Source: an uncultured Kineosporia sp.
GTDB lineage: Bacteria > Actinomycetota > Actinomycetes > Actinomycetales > Kineosporiaceae
Length of the DNA stretch: 12,556 nt
Assembly: GCA_937859855.1 (NCBI GenBank)
Contig: CALMAR010000471.1
Span: forward strand, 1-12,556
Direction of reading: 5' to 3'
Shown: piece by piece, positions 1 through 5,957 of the stretch
How the letters are laid out: each line of letters begins with the position of its first letter
Position numbering within the stretch: position 1 is the first letter of the stretch
The notes under the pieces: generated by a model
What the model was told of the DNA's origin: nothing
Databases searched by the model: none
The model's input: the letters and a program-made list of their open reading frames with translations, nothing else
Made by a program: the position numbers and the translations under genes

Positions 1-246
1 ACCAACCTGCTCAACCGCACGGGCGTGCAGGGCATGACGGCGCGGGCCGCGCTGAACCGGTTCGCGGACGCCCTGTCTCAGGACGACCCGGGGCGCGGCG
101 GCTCAGGCCTCGCGATCGCCTCGGTGAACTGGTCGACCGCGCGCGAGCACCTGCCGGTCCGGCGCGGGCCGGGCCGGGCGATTGCGATCCGGGCCACTCA
201 TTCGTACCCCGCCAGGTCATCCAGCGCATCCATCTCCGGCAGGTAG
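1..246 (+). CDS. C-terminal fragment resembling a type I polyketide synthase ketoreductase domain (5' end outside window)
   Basis: An open plus-strand frame enters from the left edge and stops at TAG 244-246. The first 60 or so codons end almost only in G or C, as a real gene of this genome would. The residues RTGVQGM, then AALNRFADAL, then a short variable stretch, then LAIASVNW, line up by eye with the end of polyketide-synthase ketoreductase domains. There an R-GV-M motif is followed by a helix of the AL--L--AL type and a final V-D/N-W strand. In such enzymes the domain reduces the beta-keto group of the growing acyl chain. After the tryptophan there are about 40 residues without any acyl-carrier GxDS motif, so the protein seems to end after the ketoreductase or is truncated. 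Codon quality drops after about position 180. The last 49 bases overlap the 3' end of scpB on the other strand. The identification rests on about 50 residues. A different protein with a similar helix-strand ending is possible. Confidence 0.5.
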   Translation, partial: TNLLNRTGVQGMTARAALNRFADALSQDDPGRGGSGLAIASVNWSTAREHLPVRRGPGRAIAIRATHSYPARSSSASISGR

Positions 247-902
247 GGGGCCAGCGCGGGCAGCTCATCCAGGCTGGTCAGACCCAGCTTGTGCAGGAAC
301 GCCCTCGTCGTCCGGTAGAGCACAGCACCGGTCTCTGGATCATGGCCAGCCTCTTCGACCAAGCCGCGGGAGGTCAGCGTGCGCATCACCGCATCGACGT
401 TGACGCCACGGATCGCGCCGACCCGGGCCCGGCTGACCGGCTGCCGGTAGGCCACGATCGACAGGGTCTCCAGCGCAGGCTGGCTCAGCCGGGCGGACTG
501 GCCGTCCAGGACGAACCGCTCGACCACCGGCGCATGCGCGGCCCGGCTGTAGATCCGCCAGCCCCCCGCCACCCGGCGCAGCTCGAACCCGCGCTGCGCG
601 CTGTCGTAGTCCAGCACCAGCTCGGTGATCAGTTCGGCGATCCGGTCCGGGCTGACCCTCAGCGCCGAGGCCAGTATCAGCTCGTCCACGGGCTGTTCGG
701 TCACCATCAGGACCGCTTCGAGGGCCGCCCGGGCTCCTCCGGGCAGGAGGTCGAGGTCGAGGACGAACTCGTCCGGCTCGGGCTGCGGTGTGTGGCTGAC
801 AGACAGCTCGGCCTGATCGGCCTGATCACTTTGATCGGCCAGATCAGGTGGGGGGACGATCTGGACCTGGATGTCGGTGGGCGGTGAGACGGTCACGTTC
901 AC
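198..902 (-). CDS. scpB: Segregation and condensation protein B (ScpB)
   Basis: ScpB is a tandem winged-helix protein that binds the ScpA kleisin as a dimer and regulates the SMC ATPase during chromosome condensation and segregation. The 234-residue product has the family core from about residue 53 (LPGGARAALEAVLMVTEQP, first winged helix). The diagnostic second winged helix spans about 138-220, with ETLSIVAYRQPVSR, RGVNVDAVMRTL and GLVEEAGHDPETG. The first 50 residues are a low-complexity acidic tail containing DQS/DQA triplets (DNA 810-846), longer than in compact homologues. The chosen start is GTG at 902, 7 bases after the scpA stop and preceded by GGCAGG. An ATG just upstream (910-908) meets a stop after three codons and was rejected. 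The gene is probably translated from the parA-scpA-scpB message. Its 3' end overlaps a convergent gene, and rluB, the usual next gene in actinobacteria, is absent here. Confidence 0.95.
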   Translation of the reverse strand: MNVTVSPPTDIQVQIVPPPDLADQSDQADQAELSVSHTPQPEPDEFVLDLDLLPGGARAALEAVLMVTEQPVDELILASALRVSPDRIAELITELVLDYDSAQRGFELRRVAGGWRIYSRAAHAPVVERFVLDGQSARLSQPALETLSIVAYRQPVSRARVGAIRGVNVDAVMRTLTSRGLVEEAGHDPETGAVLYRTTRAFLHKLGLTSLDELPALAPYLPEMDALDDLAGYE

Positions 903-909
903 CCTGCCA

Positions 910-1820
910 TCATGCCTGCTCGGGGCGAGGCTCAGGTTCAGCGCTGCCGTCGAACTCGTCGTCCACGTCGATCTCGCCGTCCCCGGTACCGGTCCAGCGG
1001 ACGGTCAGCTCCCCCAGGGCGACCACTTGATCGAAGGCCACCGCTCCTTCCCGGAACAGTTCCAGCAGGGCCAGGAACCGGGCCACTACCGTGGTCGGCC
1101 CGTCGGCGTCCGCGATCAGTGCGCGGAAGCTGGCCGATCCGGTCCGGCGCATCCGGTCCACGATCAGCGCGGCCTGCTCCCGGACGCTCACCAGCGGGGT
1201 GTGCAGGTGGTCCAGGGTCAGCGTCGGGGACGGCTTGGGCAGCATGGCCTTGGCCGCCAGCTGGGCGAACTGTTCCGGGGTCATTCCGAGCACCAGGTCG
1301 GGCAGCGCCCGGGCGAACTGCGGTTCCAGCGGGACCGCGCGCGGCATCCGCCCGGCCTCGTCCCGGATCCGCTGGGCGAAGGTGGCAGCGACGTCCTTGA
1401 ACGCCCGGTACTGCAGCAACCGGGCGAAGAGCAGGTCGCGGGCTTCGAGCAGGGCGAGATCCTCGTCGTCCTCCACCTCGGCGGCCGGCAGCAGCCGGGC
1501 CGCCTTCAGATCCAGCAGGGTGGCGGCCACCAGCAGGAACTCGCTCACCTCGCTGAGATCCCAATCCGCCCCCAGCGACCGGATATGGGCCACGAAGTCG
1601 TCAGTGACCTGGGCGATCGCGACCTCGGTGACGTCCAGTTTGTGCTTGGCGATCAGACCGAGCAGCAGGTCGAAGGGTCCATCGAAATTGTTCAGGTGAA
1701 CCTGGAAACCGCCGGAACCGCGACCGGGCAGTACACCACCCGGCGTGACCTCACCGGTCAGCGGCTCGGTCAGCGGCTCGGTCAGCGGCGGGGCGGGCGG
1801 CTCGGTGAGGGCCGGGGCAT
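910..1820 (-). CDS. scpA: Segregation and condensation protein A (ScpA, kleisin), 5' end problematic
   Basis: ScpA is the kleisin subunit that bridges the SMC heads and carries ScpB. The conserved N-terminus is read from about 1707 downward: FQVHLNNFDGPFDLLLGLI, then AKHKLDVTEVAIAQVTDDF, then AHIRSLGADWDLSEVSEFL and LLDLKAARLLP. The C-terminal winged helix near 910-1080 (FLALLELFREGAVAFDQ, LGELTVRWTG) is intact. No ATG, GTG or TTG lies in this frame between its upstream stop (1849-1851) and the conserved region. The first ordinary starts are internal, at GTG 1599 and ATG 1593, and would remove a core helix of the kleisin. The start shown is the ATG at 1820-1818, 5 bases after the parA stop. 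It lies in another frame and needs one added base between 1785 and 1818 to join. A CTG start (1833 or near 1730) is the other option. The family call is certain and the start is not. Confidence 0.85.
1756..1789. repeat. 12-bp tandem repeat inside the scpA 5' region
   Basis: On the plus strand the unit GGTCAGCGGCTC occurs at 1756-1767 and 1768-1779, with a third partial copy at 1780-1789. In the scpA frame it encodes the peptide series PLTE, PLTE, PLTG, part of a proline-rich lead-in to the conserved domain. The repeat length is a multiple of three, so copy-number change alone would not shift the frame. Confidence 0.85.
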
Positions 1821-1825
1821 CGGTC

Positions 1826-2758
1826 TCAGGCAGCGTCGCCCCGGGCGATCAGCTCACGCGCGAGCAGCCGGTAGGCGTAGGCACCGGCGTGCGAGGCGGC
1901 ATAGGTGGTGATCGGCTCGGCGGCCACCGAGGCGTCCGGGAACTTCACCGTCCGGCCGATCACCGTGTGGAAGACCCGGTCTCCGAAAGCCTCAACGACC
2001 CGGGAGACCACCTCGCGGCTGTGCAACGTGCGGGGGTCGTACATGGTGGCCAGGATGCCGTCGACCTCCAGCCCTGGGTTGAGCCGATCCTTCACCTTCT
2101 CGATCGTCTCGACCAGGAGGGCCACCCCGCGCAGGGCGAAGAACTCGCACTCAAGCGGAATGATCACGCCGTGCGCGGCGGTCAGCGCGTTCACCGTGAG
2201 CAGCCCGAGCGAGGGCTGGCAATCGATCAGGATCACGTCGTAGTGATCCAGCACCGGCCGCAGCGCCCGGGACAGCACCATCTCCCGCGCCACCTCACCG
2301 ACCAGCTGCACCTCGGCGGCGGAAAGATCGATGTTGGCCGGCAGCAGATCGAGATTCGGGACGCCGGTGTGACAGACGACGTCGGCCAGCACTGCTCCCC
2401 GGTCCATCAGCACGTTGTAGACGGTGCGATCCAGTTCGTGGGGGTTGACGCCCAGCCCGACCGAGAGCGCTCCCTGCGGGTCGAAGTCGACCAGCAGCAC
2501 CCGGCGCCCGTACTCCGCCAGGGCCGCCCCAAGGTTGATCGTCGAGGTGGTCTTGCCCACTCCGCCCTTCTGGTTGCACATCGCGATAATCCGGGCCGGG
2601 CCGTGAGTGGCCAGCTTGGCGGGTTCGGGGAATGACGGCATCGGACGACCGGTGGGACCCTCACCGGAAAGCTCCAGCAGCGCGGGCTCGTCGCGTTCGG
2701 GCGTCTCGATCGTGGTGTCGATGGTGAGGTCCACCGCGGTGTCGGTGTTGTTGGTCAC
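1826..2758 (-). CDS. ParA/Soj-family ATPase of the scpAB locus
   Basis: This is a 310-residue ParA/MinD-type P-loop ATPase that would dimerise on ATP and bind DNA non-specifically. Visible motifs are the deviant Walker A CNQKGGVGKTT (residues 61-71, signature lysine K64), the switch-I-like DFDPQG (91-96) and Walker B VILIDCQPSLG (about 175-185). GTG 2758 is taken as start because GAGGAGA lies 4 bases upstream. The frame stays open to 2953, but that extension lacks a good ribosome site and passes through an apparent promoter and hairpins. The first 50 residues are an acidic, threonine-rich tail before the ATPase core. No parB gene or parS-like site is adjacent. The gene therefore matches the second actinobacterial ParA-like ATPase beside scpAB (Rv1708 type) rather than the origin-proximal ParA. 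It is 5 bases ahead of the ATG proposed for scpA, consistent with coupled translation. Confidence 0.92.
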   Translation of the reverse strand: MTNNTDTAVDLTIDTTIETPERDEPALLELSGEGPTGRPMPSFPEPAKLATHGPARIIAMCNQKGGVGKTTSTINLGAALAEYGRRVLLVDFDPQGALSVGLGVNPHELDRTVYNVLMDRGAVLADVVCHTGVPNLDLLPANIDLSAAEVQLVGEVAREMVLSRALRPVLDHYDVILIDCQPSLGLLTVNALTAAHGVIIPLECEFFALRGVALLVETIEKVKDRLNPGLEVDGILATMYDPRTLHSREVVSRVVEAFGDRVFHTVIGRTVKFPDASVAAEPITTYAASHAGAYAYRLLARELIARGDAA

Positions 2759-2762
2759 GCCG

Positions 2763-2769
2763 TCTCCTC
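2763..2769 (-). promoter_or_regulatory. Ribosome-binding site deciding the ParA-family start
   Basis: The minus strand reads GAGGAGA followed by CGGC and GTG, a strong Shine-Dalgarno sequence with a 4-base spacer. It supports GTG 2758 over the upstream in-frame candidates. Confidence 0.75.
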
Positions 2770-2779
2770 GCTGGCCGTC

Positions 2780-2799
2780 GCCCGGCCCGTGTGCCGGGC
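2780..2799 (-). promoter_or_regulatory. Perfect inverted repeat in the ParA-family leader
   Basis: Arms GCCCGGC (2780-2786) and GCCGGGC (2793-2799) are perfectly complementary across a 6-base loop. The stem ends 10 bases before the ribosome-binding site of the ParA-family gene. There is no U-run after it, so it does not look like an intrinsic terminator. It could be an mRNA stem or a protein-binding site. The pairing is seen directly and any role is inferred. Confidence 0.5.
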
Positions 2800-2822
2800 C
2801 TGCTTCCCAGGACAGGTGCCCT

Positions 2823-2853
2823 CTGGTCAGGATCAGGGCAGACCTGAGACCAG
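2823..2853 (-). promoter_or_regulatory. Second, bulged hairpin in the ParA-family leader
   Basis: Two nested arm pairs, CTGGTC/GACCAG (2823-2828 with 2848-2853) and TCAGG/CCTGA (2833-2837 with 2843-2847), form an 11-bp stem with a 4-base bulge and the loop GCAGA. An alternative 9-bp stem with a 2-base bulge is also possible. It lies between the proposed promoter and the start codon, so it would be transcribed in the leader. Confidence 0.4.
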
Positions 2854-2889
2854 CTTCCATCTTCGCGCGATAGCGGGCCGGACCCTGCG

Positions 2890-2919
2890 AGGTTAGTCGG
2901 CGCGTCGCACCACACTCAA
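2890..2919 (-). promoter_or_regulatory. Candidate promoter for the parA-scpA-scpB unit
   Basis: On the minus strand TTGAGT (2914-2919) and TAACCT (2890-2895) are separated by 18 bases, close to the actinobacterial housekeeping pattern TTGAnn / TAnnnT. It lies in the 249-base gap between xerD and the ParA-family gene and would give a leader of about 125 bases. This is motif matching only. Confidence 0.4.
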
Positions 2920-3007
2920 GCCAACTGCCAAGTCGGCCGCTGCGGCCCGGCACTTTGCGTGTCCTGACCGGCGGTCCAGAGCAGTGCCGCGACAGATGAT
3001 CGCGGCG

Positions 3008-3952
3008 TCAGGCATGCAGAGCGCGAGGATGCGCGGCGGCGTAGACCTCGCGCAGAGTGTCGGCCGTAACCCGGGTATAGATCTGAGTGGTGCTCACGGA
3101 CGCGTGACCGAGCAGTTCCTGAACCACCCGGACGTCGGCGCCGCCCTCCAGCAGGTGAGTGGCGAACGAATGCCGCAGGGTGTGCGGCGACACCCTGGTC
3201 GCCAGTCCGGCCCGCTGGGCCGCGGCCGCCAGCACCGCCCAAGCGCTCTGCCGGGACAGCGAGCCGCCCCGGGCGTTCAGGAACAGCACCGGACTGCCCT
3301 GCCCCCGCGCGGCCAGCATCGGCCGGGCCCGGACCAGGTACGCGTTCACCGCCGCCACCGCGTACCGGCCCACCGGCACGATCCGTTCCTTGGAGCCCTT
3401 GCCCCGCAGCCGGACCAGGCCGTCGCGCAGGTCCAGATCGTCCACCACCAGCCCGGCCGCCTCGCTGATCCGGGCGCCACTGCCGTAGAGCAACTCCAGC
3501 AGCGCCCGATTCCGCAGCCCGGCCGGAGTGTCTGATGGCCCGGCGGCACCCAGCACTCGTTCCACATCCGGCACGCTCAGCGCCTTCGGCAACCGCCGCG
3601 GGGCAGCCGGGGGCTGCACCTGATCGGCGGGGTCCAGCGCGGTGGTGCCCTCCAGCAACAGGAACCGGTGGAAGCCCCGGACGGCCACCACCGCCCGGGC
3701 CGCGGAACTCGCGCTCAACGGCGCCAGCCCGTCGTCCCCGGTACGGATCGAGGCCAGGAACCCGGTCACCTCCCGCTCACGGACATGGGCCGGGTCATCG
3801 ATTCCCTGCGTCTCGACATAACCGCGGTAGCGGCCCAGATCCCGGCGGTAGGCCTGCAGGGTGTTGGCCGACAGGCCGCGCTCGACCGCCAGGTGGTCCA
3901 GGTAGCCGGCCACGGCGGCGCCAATTGCGGTCATGGTGGGCGAGCCGCTCAC
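3008..3952 (-). CDS. xerD: Site-specific tyrosine recombinase XerD
   Basis: XerD acts with XerC at dif sites to resolve chromosome dimers before division. The 314-residue product has an N-terminal SAM-like DNA-binding domain (about residues 12-105, with [19 protein letters not shown]) and a C-terminal catalytic domain. All six catalytic residues are visible: R161 in [10 protein letters not shown]185 in RGKGSKER, H257 and R260 in [18 protein letters not shown]283 in [11 protein letters not shown] and Y292 in QIYTRV. The length is normal for the family. GTG 3952 starts 8 bases after the ald stop, and ATG 3934 (six codons in) is an equally possible start because neither has a strong ribosome site. 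The tight spacing suggests co-transcription with ald. XerC shares these motifs. The [15 protein letters not shown] segment and the position in the xerD-parA-scpAB neighbourhood favour XerD. Confidence 0.93.
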   Translation of the reverse strand: MSGSPTMTAIGAAVAGYLDHLAVERGLSANTLQAYRRDLGRYRGYVETQGIDDPAHVREREVTGFLASIRTGDDGLAPLSASSAARAVVAVRGFHRFLLLEGTTALDPADQVQPPAAPRRLPKALSVPDVERVLGAAGPSDTPAGLRNRALLELLYGSGARISEAAGLVVDDLDLRDGLVRLRGKGSKERIVPVGRYAVAAVNAYLVRARPMLAARGQGSPVLFLNARGGSLSRQSAWAVLAAAAQRAGLATRVSPHTLRHSFATHLLEGGADVRVVQELLGHASVSTTQIYTRVTADTLREVYAAAHPRALHA

Positions 3953-3960
3953 GCCAGCAG

Positions 3961-5076
3961 CTAGGCCAGCACGTCCGCCAGCGGGGTAGCCGGCAGGTCA
4001 TGGGCCTGCGCGACCGGCTCATTGATGACCGCGCCGTTGTAGGTATTCAGGCCCTTGGCCAGGGCCGGATCCGCGCGCAGGGCATCAAGCCAGCCCCGGC
4101 TGGCCAGTTCGAGCATGTACGGCAGGGTCACGTTGGTCAGCGCATAGGTGCTGGTGTGCGGGACCGCGCCGGGCATGTTGGCCACGCAGTAGAACACCGA
4201 GTCATGCACCGGATATGTGGGGTCGGCGTGCGTGGTGGGCCGGGAGTCCTCGAAGCAGCCGCCCTGATCGATCGCGATGTCGACCAGAACGCTGCCCTTC
4301 TTCATCCGGCTCACCTGCTCGTTGGTGATCAGCTTGGGTGCCTTGGCCCCCGGCACCAGCACGGCGCCGATGATCAGGTCGGCGTCGGCGACGGCCCGCT
4401 CGATCTCGAAGGCATTGGAAGCCACCGTCTGGACGTGCCCCTGGTAGATCTGGTCCATCAGCCGGAGCCGCTCGATGTTGCGGTCCAGCAGGATCACCTC
4501 GGCCTGCATGCCCAGGGCGATCGCGGCCGCGTTGGTCCCGGCCACACCGGCCCCGATGATCACCACTTTGGCCGCCCACACCCCGGAGACGCCGCCCATC
4601 AGCACGCCTCGCCCGCCCTGCGCCCGCATCAGCGTGTGGGCACCGACCTGTGGGGCCAGCCGTCCGGCCACTTCGCTCATCGGCGCCAGCAGCGGCAGCG
4701 AACGATCCGGCAGTTCCACCGTCTCGTAGGCGATCGCAGTGACGTTCCGCTTGATCAGTTCTTCGGTGAGCGCCCGATCCGCAGCCAGGTGCAAGTAGGT
4801 GAAGAGGGTCTGCCCGGGGCGCATCCGGTGGTATTCCGGCTCGATCGGCTCCTTCACCTTGAGGATCAGATCGCCGGCCGCCCAGACGTCGTCCGGCTCG
4901 GGCAGGATCTTCGCCCCGGCCGCGATGTAGTCCTCGTCCGGGATGGACGAACCGGCCCCGGCGTCATGCTCGATCACAACCTCGTGGCCAGTGCGCACCA
5001 GCTCATGCACCCCGGCCGGAGTGATCGCCACCCGGAACTCGTTGTTCTTGACCTCACGCGGAACGCCGACCTTCAC
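3961..5076 (-). CDS. ald: Alanine dehydrogenase
   Basis: Alanine dehydrogenase catalyses the NAD-dependent interconversion of L-alanine with pyruvate and ammonium. The product is 371 residues, the usual length for the family. It shows the substrate-site residues R15, K75 (KVKEP), H96 (YLHLAAD) and D270 (VDIAIDQGG). The NAD-binding Rossmann motif [15 protein letters not shown] lies at 175-189, with the ribose-binding acidic residue D198 after it. The start is GTG 5076, fixed by GAGGAGGA with a 6-base spacer. A perfect inverted repeat sits immediately upstream of that site. The gene is first of a probable ald-xerD pair and is divergent from the membrane-protein gene at 5192. In mycobacteria ald is controlled by an Lrp/AsnC regulator (AldR). 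No such regulator is in the window. Confidence 0.97.
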   Translation of the reverse strand: MKVGVPREVKNNEFRVAITPAGVHELVRTGHEVVIEHDAGAGSSIPDEDYIAAGAKILPEPDDVWAAGDLILKVKEPIEPEYHRMRPGQTLFTYLHLAADRALTEELIKRNVTAIAYETVELPDRSLPLLAPMSEVAGRLAPQVGAHTLMRAQGGRGVLMGGVSGVWAAKVVIIGAGVAGTNAAAIALGMQAEVILLDRNIERLRLMDQIYQGHVQTVASNAFEIERAVADADLIIGAVLVPGAKAPKLITNEQVSRMKKGSVLVDIAIDQGGCFEDSRPTTHADPTYPVHDSVFYCVANMPGAVPHTSTYALTNVTLPYMLELASRGWLDALRADPALAKGLNTYNGAVINEPVAQAHDLPATPLADVLA

Positions 5077-5082
5077 CGCACG

Positions 5083-5090
5083 TCCTCCTC
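5083..5090 (-). promoter_or_regulatory. Ribosome-binding site of ald
   Basis: The minus strand carries GAGGAGGA six bases ahead of the GTG at 5076. It is a near-perfect Shine-Dalgarno sequence that fixes the GTG start. Confidence 0.8.
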
Positions 5091-5096
5091 ACGATC

Positions 5097-5113
5097 CGGC
5101 CGGCAACCGGCCG
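5097..5113 (-). promoter_or_regulatory. Perfect inverted repeat directly upstream of the ald ribosome site
   Basis: Arms CGGCCGG (5097-5103) and CCGGCCG (5107-5113) pair perfectly around the loop CAA. It lies 6 bases before the ribosome-binding site and just after a possible -10 element (5125-5130). It could be an operator overlapping the transcript start or a very stable stem at the 5' end of the mRNA. It is not followed by a U-run. Confidence 0.5.
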
Positions 5114-5124
5114 CGATACGGCTG

Positions 5125-5130
5125 AGCTTA
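5125..5130 (-). promoter_or_regulatory. Possible -10 element for ald
   Basis: The minus strand reads TAAGCT, matching TAnnnT, about 48 bases before the GTG start of ald. No convincing -35 hexamer was found at the right distance, so this is a weak assignment based on one short motif in the divergent gap 5077-5191. Confidence 0.25.
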
Positions 5131-5191
5131 GGACAGCGCACCGGCACACAGCTGCGCCGACCTGCCATCCGGGACGGCCTGTGCTGGGATC

Positions 5192-5851
5192 ATGTTCATG
5201 ACGGCAGGATGGCGGTTGTACGCGAGAAATCCGGGACGAGCCCTGCTGCAGGCGGTGGCCGACTTCGCGGTGATCAGCTGGCTGGTGATCTGCTATCTCG
5301 TCGGCCGGGTGGTGTTCAAGGCACTGACGGCGGTGGCCGAGGTGGGCACCCGGGTGCAGAACGGCGCCGATGGGCTCTCCAGCAACCTCGGCTCGGCCGG
5401 ATCGAAGGTGGACGGCGTGCCGCTGATCGGAAATCAGCTCAAGGCGCCGCTCAGTGCGGCCGGATCGGCGGCGCATCAGCTCGCTGAGGCCGGCCAGGGC
5501 CTGAACGACAAGGTGAGCACGCTGGCGATCGTGCTCTCGCTGGCGGTGGCGATCCCGCCCGCACTGATGATCGGAGTGCCCTGGTTGCTGCTCCGGCTCA
5601 GGTTCATCCGGCGAGCGGGAACGACGGCGAGCCTGGCTGGAACGCCGGGCGGTGAGCGGCTGCTGGCCCTGCGCGCACTGGCCGGACGACCGCTGCCGAA
5701 GATCACGGCGGCGGTGCCCGGCCTGGACCCGGTCGAGGCGGGGCGGCTGGACGACCCGGTCGCCGTCCGGCGGCTGGCCGCCCTCGAGCTGCGCGGGGCC
5801 GGGTTACCGGTGCCCAAGACCTGGCGGGCGCCGTCCGTCACACCTGATTGA
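5192..5851 (+). CDS. Two-helix membrane protein of unknown function
   Basis: The product is 219 residues from ATG 5192. ATG 5198 (two codons later) has GGGA at a better distance and may be the true start. Two hydrophobic helices are clear at about residues 22-44 (FAVISWLVICYLVGRVVF) and 111-136 (LAIVLSLAVAIPPALMIGVPW). Between them lies a Gly/Ala/Ser-rich segment of about 65 residues with VPLIGNQLKAPL in its middle. A basic cytoplasmic tail follows, containing GGERLLALRALAGRPL and later ALELRGAGL. The layout resembles a widespread but uncharacterised actinobacterial membrane family, recognised by general pattern only. There is no signal peptide cleavage motif. It is divergent from ald and first in the plus-strand block. 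I do not propose a function. Confidence 0.8.
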   Translation: MFMTAGWRLYARNPGRALLQAVADFAVISWLVICYLVGRVVFKALTAVAEVGTRVQNGADGLSSNLGSAGSKVDGVPLIGNQLKAPLSAAGSAAHQLAEAGQGLNDKVSTLAIVLSLAVAIPPALMIGVPWLLLRLRFIRRAGTTASLAGTPGGERLLALRALAGRPLPKITAAVPGLDPVEAGRLDDPVAVRRLAALELRGAGLPVPKTWRAPSVTPD

Positions 5852-5946
5852 CGCTTTACCGGCCATGCTGTTCCGCGGGGCGTTTCCCGCAGTCATGTGA
5901 CATTCCCGAAAAGTCTGGCCTTTAGCCTCGGCTCACGAGCCCATCT

Positions 5947-5953
5947 GAGGAGG
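5947..5953 (+). promoter_or_regulatory. Strong ribosome-binding site ahead of the permease start
   Basis: GAGGAGG is followed by CTGG and ATG at 5958. It is the best plus-strand Shine-Dalgarno sequence I noticed in the window. It shows where permease translation should begin, although the frame opened by that ATG stops after nine codons. Confidence 0.75.
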
Positions 5954-5957
5954 CTGG

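Noticed and set aside
1..197. rluB expected downstream of scpB
   Set aside because: Neither minus-strand reading of this stretch shows the RluB S4-domain start, and the plus strand here has clear coding character.
871..1911. A 346-codon plus-strand frame opposite scpA
   Set aside because: Composition and lack of motifs mark it as an antisense shadow of scpA. The opposite strand holds the conserved kleisin sequence.
1745..2635. A 296-codon plus-strand frame opposite the ParA-family gene
   Set aside because: It mirrors the ATPase coding sequence and has no domain of its own.
2759..2953. A longer N-terminus for the ParA-family protein starting as far up as 2953
   Set aside because: The extension crosses the promoter and hairpin region and has no family similarity. 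The GTG at 2758 has a strong ribosome site.
2759..3007. A parS or dif site near the ParA-family and xerD genes
   Set aside because: No match to the parS palindrome TGTTTCACGTGAAACA and no convincing 28-bp dif-like sequence was seen here or elsewhere by eye. The 13-base palindrome at 2935-2947 is too short and GC-simple to interpret.
3535..5487. A 650-codon open plus-strand frame opposite xerD and ald
   Set aside because: It is rich in Arg, Pro, His and Gln with no recognisable domain, and lies antisense to two clearly identified genes. Long antisense open frames are expected in GC-rich coding DNA.
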